Shown piece after piece: positions 16,919 to 24,389 of a DNA stretch of 64,000 nucleotides. The notes beneath the pieces are model-generated. The model searched no databases. It was not told the DNA's origin and saw nothing but the letters and a program-made list of their open reading frames with translations. How positions within the stretch are numbered: the stretch's first letter is position 1; every line of letters starts with the position of its first letter. The DNA is from Microbacterium sp. LKL04. GTDB lineage: Bacteria; Actinomycetota; Actinomycetes; Actinomycetales; Microbacteriaceae. Position numbers and translations under genes: made by a program. The DNA is taken from assembly GCF_900102005.1 (NCBI RefSeq), contig NZ_LT627736.1:186001-250000 (forward strand), written 5' to 3'.

Positions 16919-17764
16919 ATGGATCGTCGGGGGAAGATCATGGTCGGAATCGCCGTGGGGGCCGTGGTGGGGTTGCTTGCGCTCGCGGCGCCGGCCGTCA
17001 TCGGCATGATCCCGACCGACGAGGTGGTCGCGGAAGCACCGTCCCCGTCGGCCACGCCGATACGGATCGCGTCCCCGACGCCGACGCCGACCCCGACGCC
17101 GGAGCCGACGCAGCCCGCACCGGTCGAGACCACTCCGGCGCCGCCCGAGAGCAAATGCCTCGGCGTTCCGCCGGGCAAGGATCGGGGGTCGATCTCTCCC
17201 GGTGCGACGGGGGCCGTCGAGCGCTCGAACGCGGAGGGACTCGCGACGGTCTACCGCGTCGTGTCCAACGATTCGTACTGGGCGATCGTCCAGCGGTTCT
17301 GCCTCGACAGCGGCGACTTCGACGCCGCGAACGCGTTCGACGGGGCGGGCGAGATCTACGAGGGTGACTATCTCGCCATCCTCTCCGAGGGCACCGCGAC
17401 GGCCGCCGCGCTCAACGAGGCGAACAAGGGCGGGTATCGCACCCACCAGGACTGCGACGGGATCGCCCGTATCGAATTGTCGACGCCCGACTCCTCTGGT
17501 CGCATCGCGGTGACAATGAGGGGGACGATCGTCGACACCGGCACGGGCGAATACGCCGAGGGGCCGGTCGAGAACGTCGACGGCACGCCCACCTTCTACA
17601 CGGTGCAGCCGGGCGACACGTACCGCGGGATCGGCGACCGGTTCTGCGTCGACGCGATCACCGTGCAGCAGTTCAACCAGGCCGGCGGCCCGGAGCATGT
17701 CCTCCAGCCCGGAGACCGCGTGCAGCTGCGCCCGACGAGCCGGTCGATCGAATCTCAGGGCTGA
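16919..17764 (+). CDS. Membrane-anchored LysM-like protein
   Basis: 281 aa. Hydrophobic anchor at 7-30, then a Pro/Thr-rich linker ([13 protein letters not shown], about 45-75) and two LysM-like segments: one at about 110-150 ([18 protein letters not shown]) and one near the C-terminus ([17 protein letters not shown] to [10 protein letters not shown]). Each has a Cys, so a disulphide is possible. Likely an extracytoplasmic peptidoglycan-binding protein. TAGCGT 6 nt before the ATG suggests a leaderless mRNA. Confidence 0.75.
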   Translation: MDRRGKIMVGIAVGAVVGLLALAAPAVIGMIPTDEVVAEAPSPSATPIRIASPTPTPTPTPEPTQPAPVETTPAPPESKCLGVPPGKDRGSISPGATGAVERSNAEGLATVYRVVSNDSYWAIVQRFCLDSGDFDAANAFDGAGEIYEGDYLAILSEGTATAAALNEANKGGYRTHQDCDGIARIELSTPDSSGRIAVTMRGTIVDTGTGEYAEGPVENVDGTPTFYTVQPGDTYRGIGDRFCVDAITVQQFNQAGGPEHVLQPGDRVQLRPTSRSIESQG

Positions 17765-17814
17765 TCACCGCGCGCCGACCATGACCGCAGGCTCGGCGCC
17801 CCTACTCTGACCAC

Positions 17815-18129
17815 GTGAGCACGCCCGCACCCCCTCAGCTCGCGCAGCGTGCCTGGGGCATCGCCGCCGTCGTCATCGTGGTCCTGTCGGTCCTGCCGAC
17901 GTTCCTCGTCCTCCTTCTGGTTGCGACGGTCGACGAGCAGTACGGCTGGCTCCTCATCGTCACCTTCGCCTTGCTCGTCGCGGGTGGGTCGGCCGCGATG
18001 CTCGCCGGCATCGTCGGTCTCGTCTTCGCCGGCATCCGCCGGAGCGGGTTCGTCTGGCCGTCGATCGGAACGGTCCTGGGGATCGGACTCGTCGGTGCTG
18101 CGTCGATCATCCTCGCGATCGGAAGCTGA
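17815..18129 (+). CDS. Small membrane protein, about three TM segments
   Basis: 104 aa, GTG start with TACTCT exactly 6 nt upstream. Hydrophobic stretches at about 14-37, 45-72 and 80-103; no conserved functional motif seen. It resembles the DUF4190-like or holin-sized membrane proteins of Actinobacteria only in general character. Function unknown. Confidence 0.65.
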   Translation: MSTPAPPQLAQRAWGIAAVVIVVLSVLPTFLVLLLVATVDEQYGWLLIVTFALLVAGGSAAMLAGIVGLVFAGIRRSGFVWPSIGTVLGIGLVGAASIILAIGS

Positions 18130-18169
18130 CGACGGAGCCGCGGCATCCCCTCCTTCGTAGACTGGACTG

Positions 18170-18658
18170 ATGCGGCCGCTGACAGAGGACCAGTTGCGCG
18201 ACGTGCTCGTCAATGCGACGAAGGACGAACGCACCCGTCTCGAACTGCCCCACGACTTCCCGATCCTCGAATGGGATCACCTCGACTTCCTTGCCTGGCG
18301 CGACCCCACGACGCGCAGCCGCGGCTACGTCGTCGCCGAGATCGGCGGCGAGCCCACGGGCATCGTCCTGCGGGCCGCGAACGGCGCCGCCCACGCCCGA
18401 TCGGCGATGTGCAACATCTGCCACACGATGCAGCCCGGCAATCAGGTGACGATGTTCACCGCGCGACGGGCGGGGGATGCCGGTGACCGCGGCGACAGCG
18501 TCGGCACCTACGTGTGCGCCGATCTGACCTGCCACGACAACGTGCGGATCGCCGCGCCGCTGGCGCCGAGCGAGATCCGCGCGAGCGTCGATCGGCGGAT
18601 CGACGGCACCCGACACCGCCTCGAATCCTTCGTCGAGCGCGTCGCCGCGGCCGCCTGA
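18170..18658 (+). CDS. FBP_C-type treble-clef zinc-finger protein (EF-G-binding-like)
   Basis: 162 aa. Residues CNIC and CADLTCHDNV supply the Cys/His set of the FBP C-terminal zinc finger, seen in fusidic-acid-resistance FusB-type EF-G-binding proteins and related actinobacterial proteins. The N-terminal half (LEWDHLDFLAWRDP, RGYVVAE) matches the family beta-sheet. Ribosome or EF-G binding is family knowledge, not visible here. TAGACT lies 6 nt before the ATG. Confidence 0.75.
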   Translation: MRPLTEDQLRDVLVNATKDERTRLELPHDFPILEWDHLDFLAWRDPTTRSRGYVVAEIGGEPTGIVLRAANGAAHARSAMCNICHTMQPGNQVTMFTARRAGDAGDRGDSVGTYVCADLTCHDNVRIAAPLAPSEIRASVDRRIDGTRHRLESFVERVAAAA

Positions 18659-18745
18659 CGCCTCGGTTTTCGTCACGCCCTCAGGGAGGGTAGTATCGGT
18701 GATCGCGCCTCCGGTCGACTGCGAAAGCCGGGCGGGTGCGCACCT

Positions 18746-18830
18746 GGCGAGTTACCCAAGCGGCCAAAGGGATCTGACTGTAAATCAGACTGCATTGCAT
18801 TCGGGGGTTCGAATCCCTCACTCGCCACCA
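18746..18830 (+). tRNA. tRNA-Tyr (GTA)
   Basis: Acceptor GGCGAGT pairs with ACTCGCC at 18820-18826. Anticodon GTA at 18780-18782 sits in a CTGTAAA loop, there is a long class II variable arm, and TTCGAAT forms the T-loop. The CCA end is encoded (18828-18830). Confidence 0.95.
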
Positions 18831-18837
18831 CCACACG

Positions 18838-18865
18838 AAGAGCCGCGGAGCATTCCGCGGCTCTT
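18838..18865 (+). terminator. Terminator after tRNA-Tyr
   Basis: AAGAGCCGCGGA (18838-18849) and TCCGCGGCTCTT (18854-18865) form a perfect 12-bp stem with a 4-nt loop, followed by TCTCATT. Placed 8 bp after the tRNA. Confidence 0.85.
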
Positions 18866-18979
18866 TCTCATTCCCCCGGTGGCCCCGGCAAGCCCTGTGG
18901 AGATCGCGTTGCCGCACCGCGCGGTCTGACAGGATGGGGGCGAGGGCGGGGGGAGGCCTCCGCCGAAGGGATGTCGAGG

Positions 18980-20002
18980 ATGAGCGAACCGATCACCGCC
19001 CCCAGTTCGAGCAAGATCTTCAGAGCCGCGATCTGGGTCGCCATCGGCGCGCTCATCGCAGCTGCGATCGTGTGCGTCGTCTGGGTCATCGTCGGCGACT
19101 CCGCCGGCATCGTCGGACGGGCGTTCCTCACGATCCTGCTGCTGGCCGCTTTCGCCGGACTGTCGATCCTCGAGGCATCCCTCGCCAGCCGTCGACCGGC
19201 GTGGTTCGCTCTCGCGAGCATCGTGTCGTGGGTCGTCGCGCTCATCATCGGAGCGTTCCTGATCTGGATGCCGGATGCGGGCGACAACTACGGTGTCGGC
19301 GTCGAACGCTTCTTCAAATACATCGTCATCCTGCTGGTCCTGCAGGGTGCCCTTCTCCACATCCGGCTCTACGTGAAGTCGTTCACGCGTCACCAGACGA
19401 CGTTCACCAGCATCGTGGCCTACGTCACGATGGGCCTCGTCGTCATCCTCGCGTTCATGCTCGTGATCCCGCTGATGCTGGGCGAGTTCGTCGACTTCCG
19501 CGACATCTACTGGCGTGTGCTCGTCTCGGTCGCGATCCTCGCTGCCGTCGGCACAGCTCTCGTTCCTCTCGTGAACGCCCTCTTCGCGCCGAAGAAGGAG
19601 CGTCCCCAGGCGGTCGGCTACGCAGCGCAGGGCTACGGCGCACCCGGTTACGCCCCGCAGACGGCCTACGCCCCGCAGGATGCCGCGCCCGTAGCGCCGG
19701 TCCAGGCGTGGCCGACGTACGCGGACGGTCGCACCCCGCTCCCGGTGATGCCCGACGGCAGCCCCGATTGGAACGCGTACTACACAGGTCAGCCGACCTA
19801 CGCTCAGCAGCCCTACGGCGCGGGCGCCGAGGTGCCCCCCGCGCCGCCCGCGCCGATCCCCGGCGAGCCGGCGCAGCCCGCACCGCCGGCGCAGCCCGCA
19901 CCACCGGCGCAGCCTGCACCGCCGGCCCAGCCCGATCAGCCGGTTCCTCCCATGCCGCCGGCTCCGGGGACGCCCGACGTTCCGCCGCCGCCGCGCTACT
20001 GA
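18980..20002 (+). CDS. Membrane protein with proline-rich repeat tail
   Basis: About 340 aa. Five to six hydrophobic segments occupy the first 200 residues, then a Gln/Tyr/Ala region (GYGAPGYAPQTAYAPQ) and a Pro-rich end with at least three tandem PAPPAQ units. The tail is low-complexity and probably cytoplasmic. The ATG at 18980 has GAAGGG at a proper 9-nt distance; the ATG at 18971 abuts it and is less likely. No catalytic motif; function unknown. Confidence 0.7.
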   Translation: MSEPITAPSSSKIFRAAIWVAIGALIAAAIVCVVWVIVGDSAGIVGRAFLTILLLAAFAGLSILEASLASRRPAWFALASIVSWVVALIIGAFLIWMPDAGDNYGVGVERFFKYIVILLVLQGALLHIRLYVKSFTRHQTTFTSIVAYVTMGLVVILAFMLVIPLMLGEFVDFRDIYWRVLVSVAILAAVGTALVPLVNALFAPKKERPQAVGYAAQGYGAPGYAPQTAYAPQDAAPVAPVQAWPTYADGRTPLPVMPDGSPDWNAYYTGQPTYAQQPYGAGAEVPPAPPAPIPGEPAQPAPPAQPAPPAQPAPPAQPDQPVPPMPPAPGTPDVPPPPRY

Positions 20003-20013
20003 ATCCTGTTCCT

Positions 20014-20063
20014 CGAACCGCCCGGGACGCCTCGCCCTCCGCGAGGGCGTCGCGGGCGGTTCG
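20014..20063 (+). terminator. Strong hairpin terminator
   Basis: CGAACCGCCCG (20014-20024) pairs with CGGGCGGTTCG (20053-20063), and the inner bases GACGCC/GGCGTC extend the stem. It follows the proline-rich membrane protein by 11 bp. Confidence 0.75.
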
Positions 20064-20106
20064 TCGTTCCGCGGGCGATGGCCCCCGGGCGGCGTACCGT
20101 GGAGGG

Positions 20107-20895
20107 ATGGATGCCGCCGCGCTCGCCGACCTCGCCCTCGACATCGCTCGCGAAGCGGGTGAGCTCGCCCGCACGCGCCGTCAAGAAGGCGTCGCGATCG
20201 CCGCGACCAAGTCGGCGCTCGCCGACATCGTGACGGAGGCGGACCGCGAGGTCGAGGCGCTCATCCGTGCCCGACTCGCCACAGAGAGGCCCGACGACGG
20301 GTTCCTCGGCGAGGAGTCCGGCGCCGAGCGGGGGACCTCCGACATCACGTGGGTCGTGGACCCCATCGACGGCACCGTGAACTACGCCTACGGGATGCCG
20401 CACTACGCCGTCAGCATCGCGGCGGTCTCGGGAGAGCCCACGCCGCCGACCTGGACCGCGCTCGCCGGGGTCGTGCACAACCCCGCCATCGACGAGACCT
20501 TCCACGCGGTCCGAGGCGAGGGCGCATGGCGAGGAGAGCACCGGTTGACGGTGTCGAGCGTCGGTGAAGCCGGCGGGCTCGTCGCCACGGGCTTCGGATA
20601 CGACCCGAAGCACCATGCGGAGGACCTCGCGAGGGTCGCAGCCGTCATGCCGCTCCTGCGCGACCTGCGCCGCGCAGGCGCCGCATCCCTCGACCTGGCG
20701 TACGTCGCAGCCGGCCGGCTGGACGGGTACTTCGAGCGGGGACTGCACCCGTGGGACCACGCCGCGGGTGCACTGCTGGTCACCGAGGCCGGCGGACGGG
20801 TCACCGGGGCGCCCGGCGGCGCTCCCGGGCGGGAGATGACCATCGCTGCGGGCCCCGAGCTCTTCGAACGGTTGGCGGCGACGATCGGTGTGTGA
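20107..20895 (+). CDS. Inositol-monophosphatase-family protein
   Basis: 262 aa. Metal-binding motifs are visible: EADRE (after DIVT), GEESG, WVVDPIDGTVNY (DPIDGT core) and WDHAAGALLVTEAGG near the C-terminus. Family members hydrolyse inositol-1-phosphate, fructose-1,6-bisphosphate, histidinol phosphate or PAP; the substrate cannot be chosen here. TACCGT lies 6 nt upstream of the ATG, though GGAGGG also lies directly before it. Confidence 0.88.
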   Translation: MDAAALADLALDIAREAGELARTRRQEGVAIAATKSALADIVTEADREVEALIRARLATERPDDGFLGEESGAERGTSDITWVVDPIDGTVNYAYGMPHYAVSIAAVSGEPTPPTWTALAGVVHNPAIDETFHAVRGEGAWRGEHRLTVSSVGEAGGLVATGFGYDPKHHAEDLARVAAVMPLLRDLRRAGAASLDLAYVAAGRLDGYFERGLHPWDHAAGALLVTEAGGRVTGAPGGAPGREMTIAAGPELFERLAATIGV

Positions 20896-21022
20896 ACCGG
20901 CATCCCATTCCCAGCCTCCGTCGTGTAGCGTGTTTATCTGATCGTTACCTTCGCTGCCCGAGCGGAGAACATCGACCCCTGAAGCCCGCGGCCCCGGCCG
21001 CTCGACACGAGAGCCCGCACGT

Positions 21023-22399
21023 TTGACTTTCGATGCCTCCTCTACCGACGCGCCCGCAGCGCGTCGTAGCCGGCGACCCGCTGTGTCCGGCCCCGCGCCG
21101 TTGACCCGTGCGGAGTACCGTCGGCAGGCTGACGGAGCTGTCGTCTCGAACGAGGTCCCCGCCATCGCTCAGGCGGTGGAGGCGCCCGCTCTGCGCCGGC
21201 GGCGCGCGCGCGAGGCGTCTGCAGCCGTCGAAGCGGTCACCGCGGTCGCTGCCGAGCCGGTTGTGGAGGCACCCGTCGTGGCGTTCGTCGCGCCCGAGCC
21301 GGAGCCCGCCCAGGCGGCACCGGCGTCGATCGCGGAGACCGTGATCGCCGAGGCCGCCGCGGCCACTCTGCCGCGGCGTCGCCGGTCACGGCCGGCCGCT
21401 CCCGCCGTCCCGGTCCCCGAGGTCCCCGTTCACGAATTCCTCGACGAGACCATCGTCCTCCCGGCCGCGGACTCCGTTCACTCCTCCGCGCATGACGCGG
21501 CGCCCAGCATCGACGAGTTCGAGCTCGCCGCGAAGGTCTTCTCCTTCACGGGCGAGACGCCGATCCAGGTCGCCCGTGCGGCAGCCGAGGCTGACGAGCA
21601 GGCGCAGCCTACGACAACTCGGGTGCGCATGGCGGATCAGCCCGCTCGCCCCCGTCGTGGCCGGATCATGTTCAAGCGGGTCGCCGCGGCATCCTTCTCC
21701 GTCAGCGTCGTCGGGGTCGTCGGACTGCTCGCCATCGGCATCACGACTCCCGTCGCCGCCGTCGGCGCGTTCGGCCAGGAAGTGCGGGGCGACATGACGC
21801 TCGCCAGCGACGCGACAGACGTCGACGCCCCTGAGATCCAGGCGTACGTCGCCGGCTCCGCCACGGCGGCGAAGGATCTCGCCCGTTCCGACGAATACGA
21901 CATCGAATCCATGGCCGACGTCGCCGCCGAGTCCGGTGTCACCGCGTTCGCCGGCACCTGGGTGAACGACGCCACGGCCGCCGTGCAGTGGCCCTTCCCC
22001 GTGGGCGTGCCGATCTCGGCGCAGTTCGGCTCGACGTCCTACCTCTCGAAGTTCTCGCGTGCTCACCACGGCACGGATTTCACCCCCGGCCGGGGAGCGG
22101 AGATCCACGCGGTGGCTGCGGGAACCGTCCGCATCGCTACCGAGGCCGGCGGCGACTACGGAGTGACGGTCGTCATCGACCACATCATCGACGGTCAGCT
22201 CGTCTCGACCCGCTACGGGCACATGGAGTACGGCTCGCTGCGCGTCTCGCCCGGAGAGACCGTCGAGGCCGGTCAGGTCATCGGCCAGGTCGGCAGCACG
22301 GGCAAGTCCACGGGCCCCCACCTGCACCTCGAGGTGCTGCTCGGCGGGACCACGCGCATCGATCCGCTGCCGTGGCTGAAGGAGCACACGCAAGGCTGA
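21023..22399 (+). CDS. Membrane-anchored M23 (LytM) metallopeptidase
   Basis: 458 aa with a TTG start (the only early in-frame start; GAGAG about 10 nt upstream). Residues 1-210 are an Ala/Arg/Pro-rich cytoplasmic region, a TM segment spans about 219-242, and the M23 domain covers about 340-458. Zinc ligands are His348 and Asp352 (HHGTD) and His435 in the HLHLE motif (433-437), so the site is complete. Probably a cell-wall endopeptidase. A CGTTACC half-site (20943-20949) in its leader resembles the repeats before the transglycosylase at 34209. Confidence 0.88.
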   Translation: MTFDASSTDAPAARRSRRPAVSGPAPLTRAEYRRQADGAVVSNEVPAIAQAVEAPALRRRRAREASAAVEAVTAVAAEPVVEAPVVAFVAPEPEPAQAAPASIAETVIAEAAAATLPRRRRSRPAAPAVPVPEVPVHEFLDETIVLPAADSVHSSAHDAAPSIDEFELAAKVFSFTGETPIQVARAAAEADEQAQPTTTRVRMADQPARPRRGRIMFKRVAAASFSVSVVGVVGLLAIGITTPVAAVGAFGQEVRGDMTLASDATDVDAPEIQAYVAGSATAAKDLARSDEYDIESMADVAAESGVTAFAGTWVNDATAAVQWPFPVGVPISAQFGSTSYLSKFSRAHHGTDFTPGRGAEIHAVAAGTVRIATEAGGDYGVTVVIDHIIDGQLVSTRYGHMEYGSLRVSPGETVEAGQVIGQVGSTGKSTGPHLHLEVLLGGTTRIDPLPWLKEHTQG

Positions 22400-22404
22400 C
22401 CCGG

Positions 22405-22435
22405 TTACAGACGGGTGCCGCGACTCTGGTATCCT
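22405..22435 (+). promoter_or_regulatory. Promoter of the tRNA-Thr/tRNA-Met pair
   Basis: TTACAG (22405-22410) and TATCCT (22430-22435) look like -35 and -10, with TGG before the hexamer giving an extended -10. The 19-bp spacer is long. A GCCCGC-TT-GCGGGC hairpin follows just before the tRNA. Confidence 0.45.
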
Positions 22436-22463
22436 CTTCTAGTTGCCCGCTTGCGGGCAGCAC

Positions 22464-22535
22464 GCCCCGATAGCTCAGTGGCAGAGCACTTCCATGGTAA
22501 GGAAGGGGTCGTCAGTTCAATCCTGACTCGGGGCT
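22464..22535 (+). tRNA. tRNA-Thr (GGT)
   Basis: Acceptor GCCCCGA pairs with TCGGGGC (22528-22534). D-arm TAGCTCAGTGGCAGAGCA; anticodon stem CTTCC/GGAAG with loop ATGGTAA gives GGT; TTCAATC T-loop. CCA is not encoded. Confidence 0.93.
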
Positions 22536-22559
22536 CGCAGCATCCTTCAGATGCGCCAC

Positions 22560-22633
22560 GGCGGGGTAGCTCAGCTGGTCAGAGCGCACGACTCATAATC
22601 GTGAGGTCGCGGGTTCAAGCCCCGCTCCCGCTA
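22560..22633 (+). tRNA. tRNA-Met (CAT), element integration site
   Basis: Acceptor GGCGGGG pairs with TCCCGCT with two G-U pairs. Stem CACGA/TCGTG with loop CTCATAA gives anticodon CAT; TTCAAGC forms the T-loop. It lacks initiator features, so it is elongator Met or, if modified, Ile. Its 3' part from the anticodon loop onward is duplicated at 27031, so an integrated element has used this gene and rebuilt its 3' end. Confidence 0.92.
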
Positions 22634-22666
22634 CTCAAAACCCCCGGCTCCACCCGGGGGTTTTGT
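22592..22666. repeat. attL: 75-bp direct repeat, left copy
   Basis: Begins in the tRNA-Met anticodon loop, runs through the 3' end of the tRNA and includes the terminator hairpin. Identical to 27031-27105 except T at 22635 versus G at 27074. Because the repeat covers the last codons of the integrase, recombination can exchange those codons. Confidence 0.92.
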
Positions 22667-23646
22667 TGTGCGTGGACCGCTTCAGCCGCCTTCTCACCCC
22701 CTCGGAAAGTGACCTCACTGAATTGGGCATCGAGGATGCGCTTCGCCGCCAGAGCTGCATCGCGCGAGGGGCTATGCATGTAGCGCTCAGTGGTTGTGAT
22801 CGATGCGTGCCCCATTACGCGCTGGATCTGCGTCGGCGGAAGGCCGAGTCCGCTGAGGTACGACGCGAAGGTGTGGCGGAGGTCGTGGAATCGGACGGCG
22901 CTTCCGTCGGGGAACGTGCCGATGGTGGCGCGAGTGGTCTTCCAGCGGAGAGCTCGGCTCAGATTCGTGCTGTCGAAGGGTCCACCCTTCGCGCCGGAGA
23001 ACAGGTACTGATGGCCGCTCGACATCGCCGCTTCGAGCCACGGCTTGAACTCCTCGATGATCGGCACATCGCGGGCCTTCCCGCTCTTAGTTGCGCGTTC
23101 GACCACGCGGCCGTGACCGTCGGGAGAGCGTGTCGCGCGGATCCGCAGTAGACCGTTCTCGAGATCGACGTGCTCCGCGCGCAGAGCTGACGCTTCACCG
23201 AGCCGGGTCCCGGTCAGCACCATCGCGGCAAGAATCCGTTGCCCGTATGGGTGCCAGGCGGTGGCTTCGAGCATGATGGCAACTTGTGCGCGAGTGAGAG
23301 CGCGCTCCCTGAGGCTCTGGTCGGTTGCCTTTCCTCGCTGCCGGGGGATGAGCCTGCACGGGTTTGCAGAGAGGCGTTCATCCAGCACTGCAAGGTCGAG
23401 CAAGCGCGACAGGAGCACCTTGGCGGCGTTGACGGTGCTCGCTTTGCCGTTCCAGTCCTGCATCGCGCGCATGACTGTCAGGGGGCGGAGGTCGTCGAGG
23501 AGCAGGTCGCCCAGCGTGGGGCTGACGCGGATGCGCCACGCCCGTTCATACCCTTGGACCGAGTTGGACGTGAGGCCGTCGAACAACAGCGAGGAATACT
23601 CGCTGTAGAAGTCACGCAACGTGACGCCCGTCGGGTTTAGTCTCAC
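22615..23646 (-). CDS. int: Tyrosine integrase of the tRNA-Met element
   Basis: 343 aa. Catalytic residues are Arg148 (TGTRLGE), His254/Arg257 (HDLRH), His280 (GHASI) and Tyr289 (ERYMH), with Lys in TKSGK near 187-190. An N-terminal SAM-like DNA-binding domain lies at about 8-95. Its last codons, from residue 330, run through the terminator hairpin and the T-arm of tRNA-Met; the stop TGA is inside the tRNA T-loop (22615-22617). It should catalyse integration and excision at the 75-bp repeats. Confidence 0.93.
   Translation of the reverse strand: MRLNPTGVTLRDFYSEYSSLLFDGLTSNSVQGYERAWRIRVSPTLGDLLLDDLRPLTVMRAMQDWNGKASTVNAAKVLLSRLLDLAVLDERLSANPCRLIPRQRGKATDQSLRERALTRAQVAIMLEATAWHPYGQRILAAMVLTGTRLGEASALRAEHVDLENGLLRIRATRSPDGHGRVVERATKSGKARDVPIIEEFKPWLEAAMSSGHQYLFSGAKGGPFDSTNLSRALRWKTTRATIGTFPDGSAVRFHDLRHTFASYLSGLGLPPTQIQRVMGHASITTTERYMHSPSRDAALAAKRILDAQFSEVTFRGGEKAAEAVHAQQNPRVEPGVLSSGSGA
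22637..22664. terminator. Terminator of the tRNA pair, inside attL
   Basis: AAAACCCCCGG (22637-22647) and CCGGGGGTTTT (22654-22664) give an 11-bp stem with flanking A and T runs, so it works on both strands. A second copy is at 27076-27103. On the minus strand it lies inside the integrase reading frame. Confidence 0.85.
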
Positions 23647-23692
23647 ATTTTGAGACTAGTCCGGGCGAACCGCCTAGTGCAACTTTATGGGA

Positions 23693-24094
23693 CTAGTCGC
23701 TGTTGTCGCCAGCTCGACGCGCAGCCATCACTTTGACGAATGTCTCAACATCGACAGTCACGCCAGGGAACTCATACACGTCGGGATGCTCCCCGAACGC
23801 CGCGCGAAACTGGGAGATACGTCGATAGAGGGTCGATCGACTCATTCCGAGGACGACCTGCATGCCCTCGAAACCGCCCACCAGGCGCCAGGCAAGCCAG
23901 AAGCCGAACAGATCGAACATGGTCGAGTTGACCCAGGGGCGCAGCAGCGACTTGATGCCGGGGAAGGCGGCTTGTAGAGGCTTGTTGATCGCCTGATTTG
24001 CGGAGTTATACGCGTCCCAGGCGTGTTCGATGGCGCTCTTTGCGTTGCCCGCACCCTCGGGGGTGGGGGAGCGATCGGCTCGGAAGTCGGCCAC
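23693..24094 (-). CDS. HTH protein of the element (regulator or excisionase candidate)
   Basis: 133 aa, GTG start with a strong GAGGAGG 4 nt upstream. A hydrophobic, Trp/Phe-rich middle (WVNSTMFDLFGFWLAWRLVGG) precedes a clear helix-turn-helix at about 82-100 (VVLGMSRSTLYRRISQFRAAFG). No known Xis or regulator family is recognised. It lies directly upstream of int on the same strand (46 bp), the usual place of a directionality or copy-control gene. Confidence 0.65.
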   Translation of the reverse strand: MADFRADRSPTPEGAGNAKSAIEHAWDAYNSANQAINKPLQAAFPGIKSLLRPWVNSTMFDLFGFWLAWRLVGGFEGMQVVLGMSRSTLYRRISQFRAAFGEHPDVYEFPGVTVDVETFVKVMAARRAGDNSD

Positions 24095-24158
24095 CGTGCC
24101 TCCTCAGTCGCAGTTCCGGGACTATCAGACTACGGCTACCGCCAGACACGCGTCCGAG

Positions 24159-24332
24159 CTACTTGTCAAAGAGCCAGCGCCAGACGTCGACAAGTTGCGT
24201 AGCTGGAATCTCCCGATCGTCGAGGACTACGACCTCGCCATCTTCCCCGGTGGAGGTCGAAAGGAACTCCGCCATTGACCAGACGTCCGCAGGGCTGTCC
24301 ACGACGTACGCCCACGGCTTCCTGTCACTCAT
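24159..24332 (-). CDS. 57-aa ORF between the NDT-like gene and the HTH gene
   Basis: ATG at 24332 preceded by GGGAG with 8 nt spacing; stop TAG at 24159-24161. The product is acidic with a Trp-rich, hydrophobic end (VVVLDDREIPATQLVDVWRW) and starts MSDRKPWAYVVDSPADVW. No family recognised. It fills the gap between two element genes on the same strand with good signals, so I regard it as real. It could be a small regulator, or an antitoxin/immunity partner of the preceding gene. Confidence 0.55.
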   Translation of the reverse strand: MSDRKPWAYVVDSPADVWSMAEFLSTSTGEDGEVVVLDDREIPATQLVDVWRWLFDK

Positions 24333-24389
24333 CTGCGTTCTCCCGAAATCTTCTACACAAGATCAAGCCCCGTCAGCTGATCTGGATTC

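Noticed and set aside
19845..19950. GC-rich CAGCCCGCACCACCGGCG repeats resembling a CRISPR or VNTR
   Set aside because: They encode the in-frame PAPPAQ repeats of the membrane protein tail; no spacer/repeat structure.
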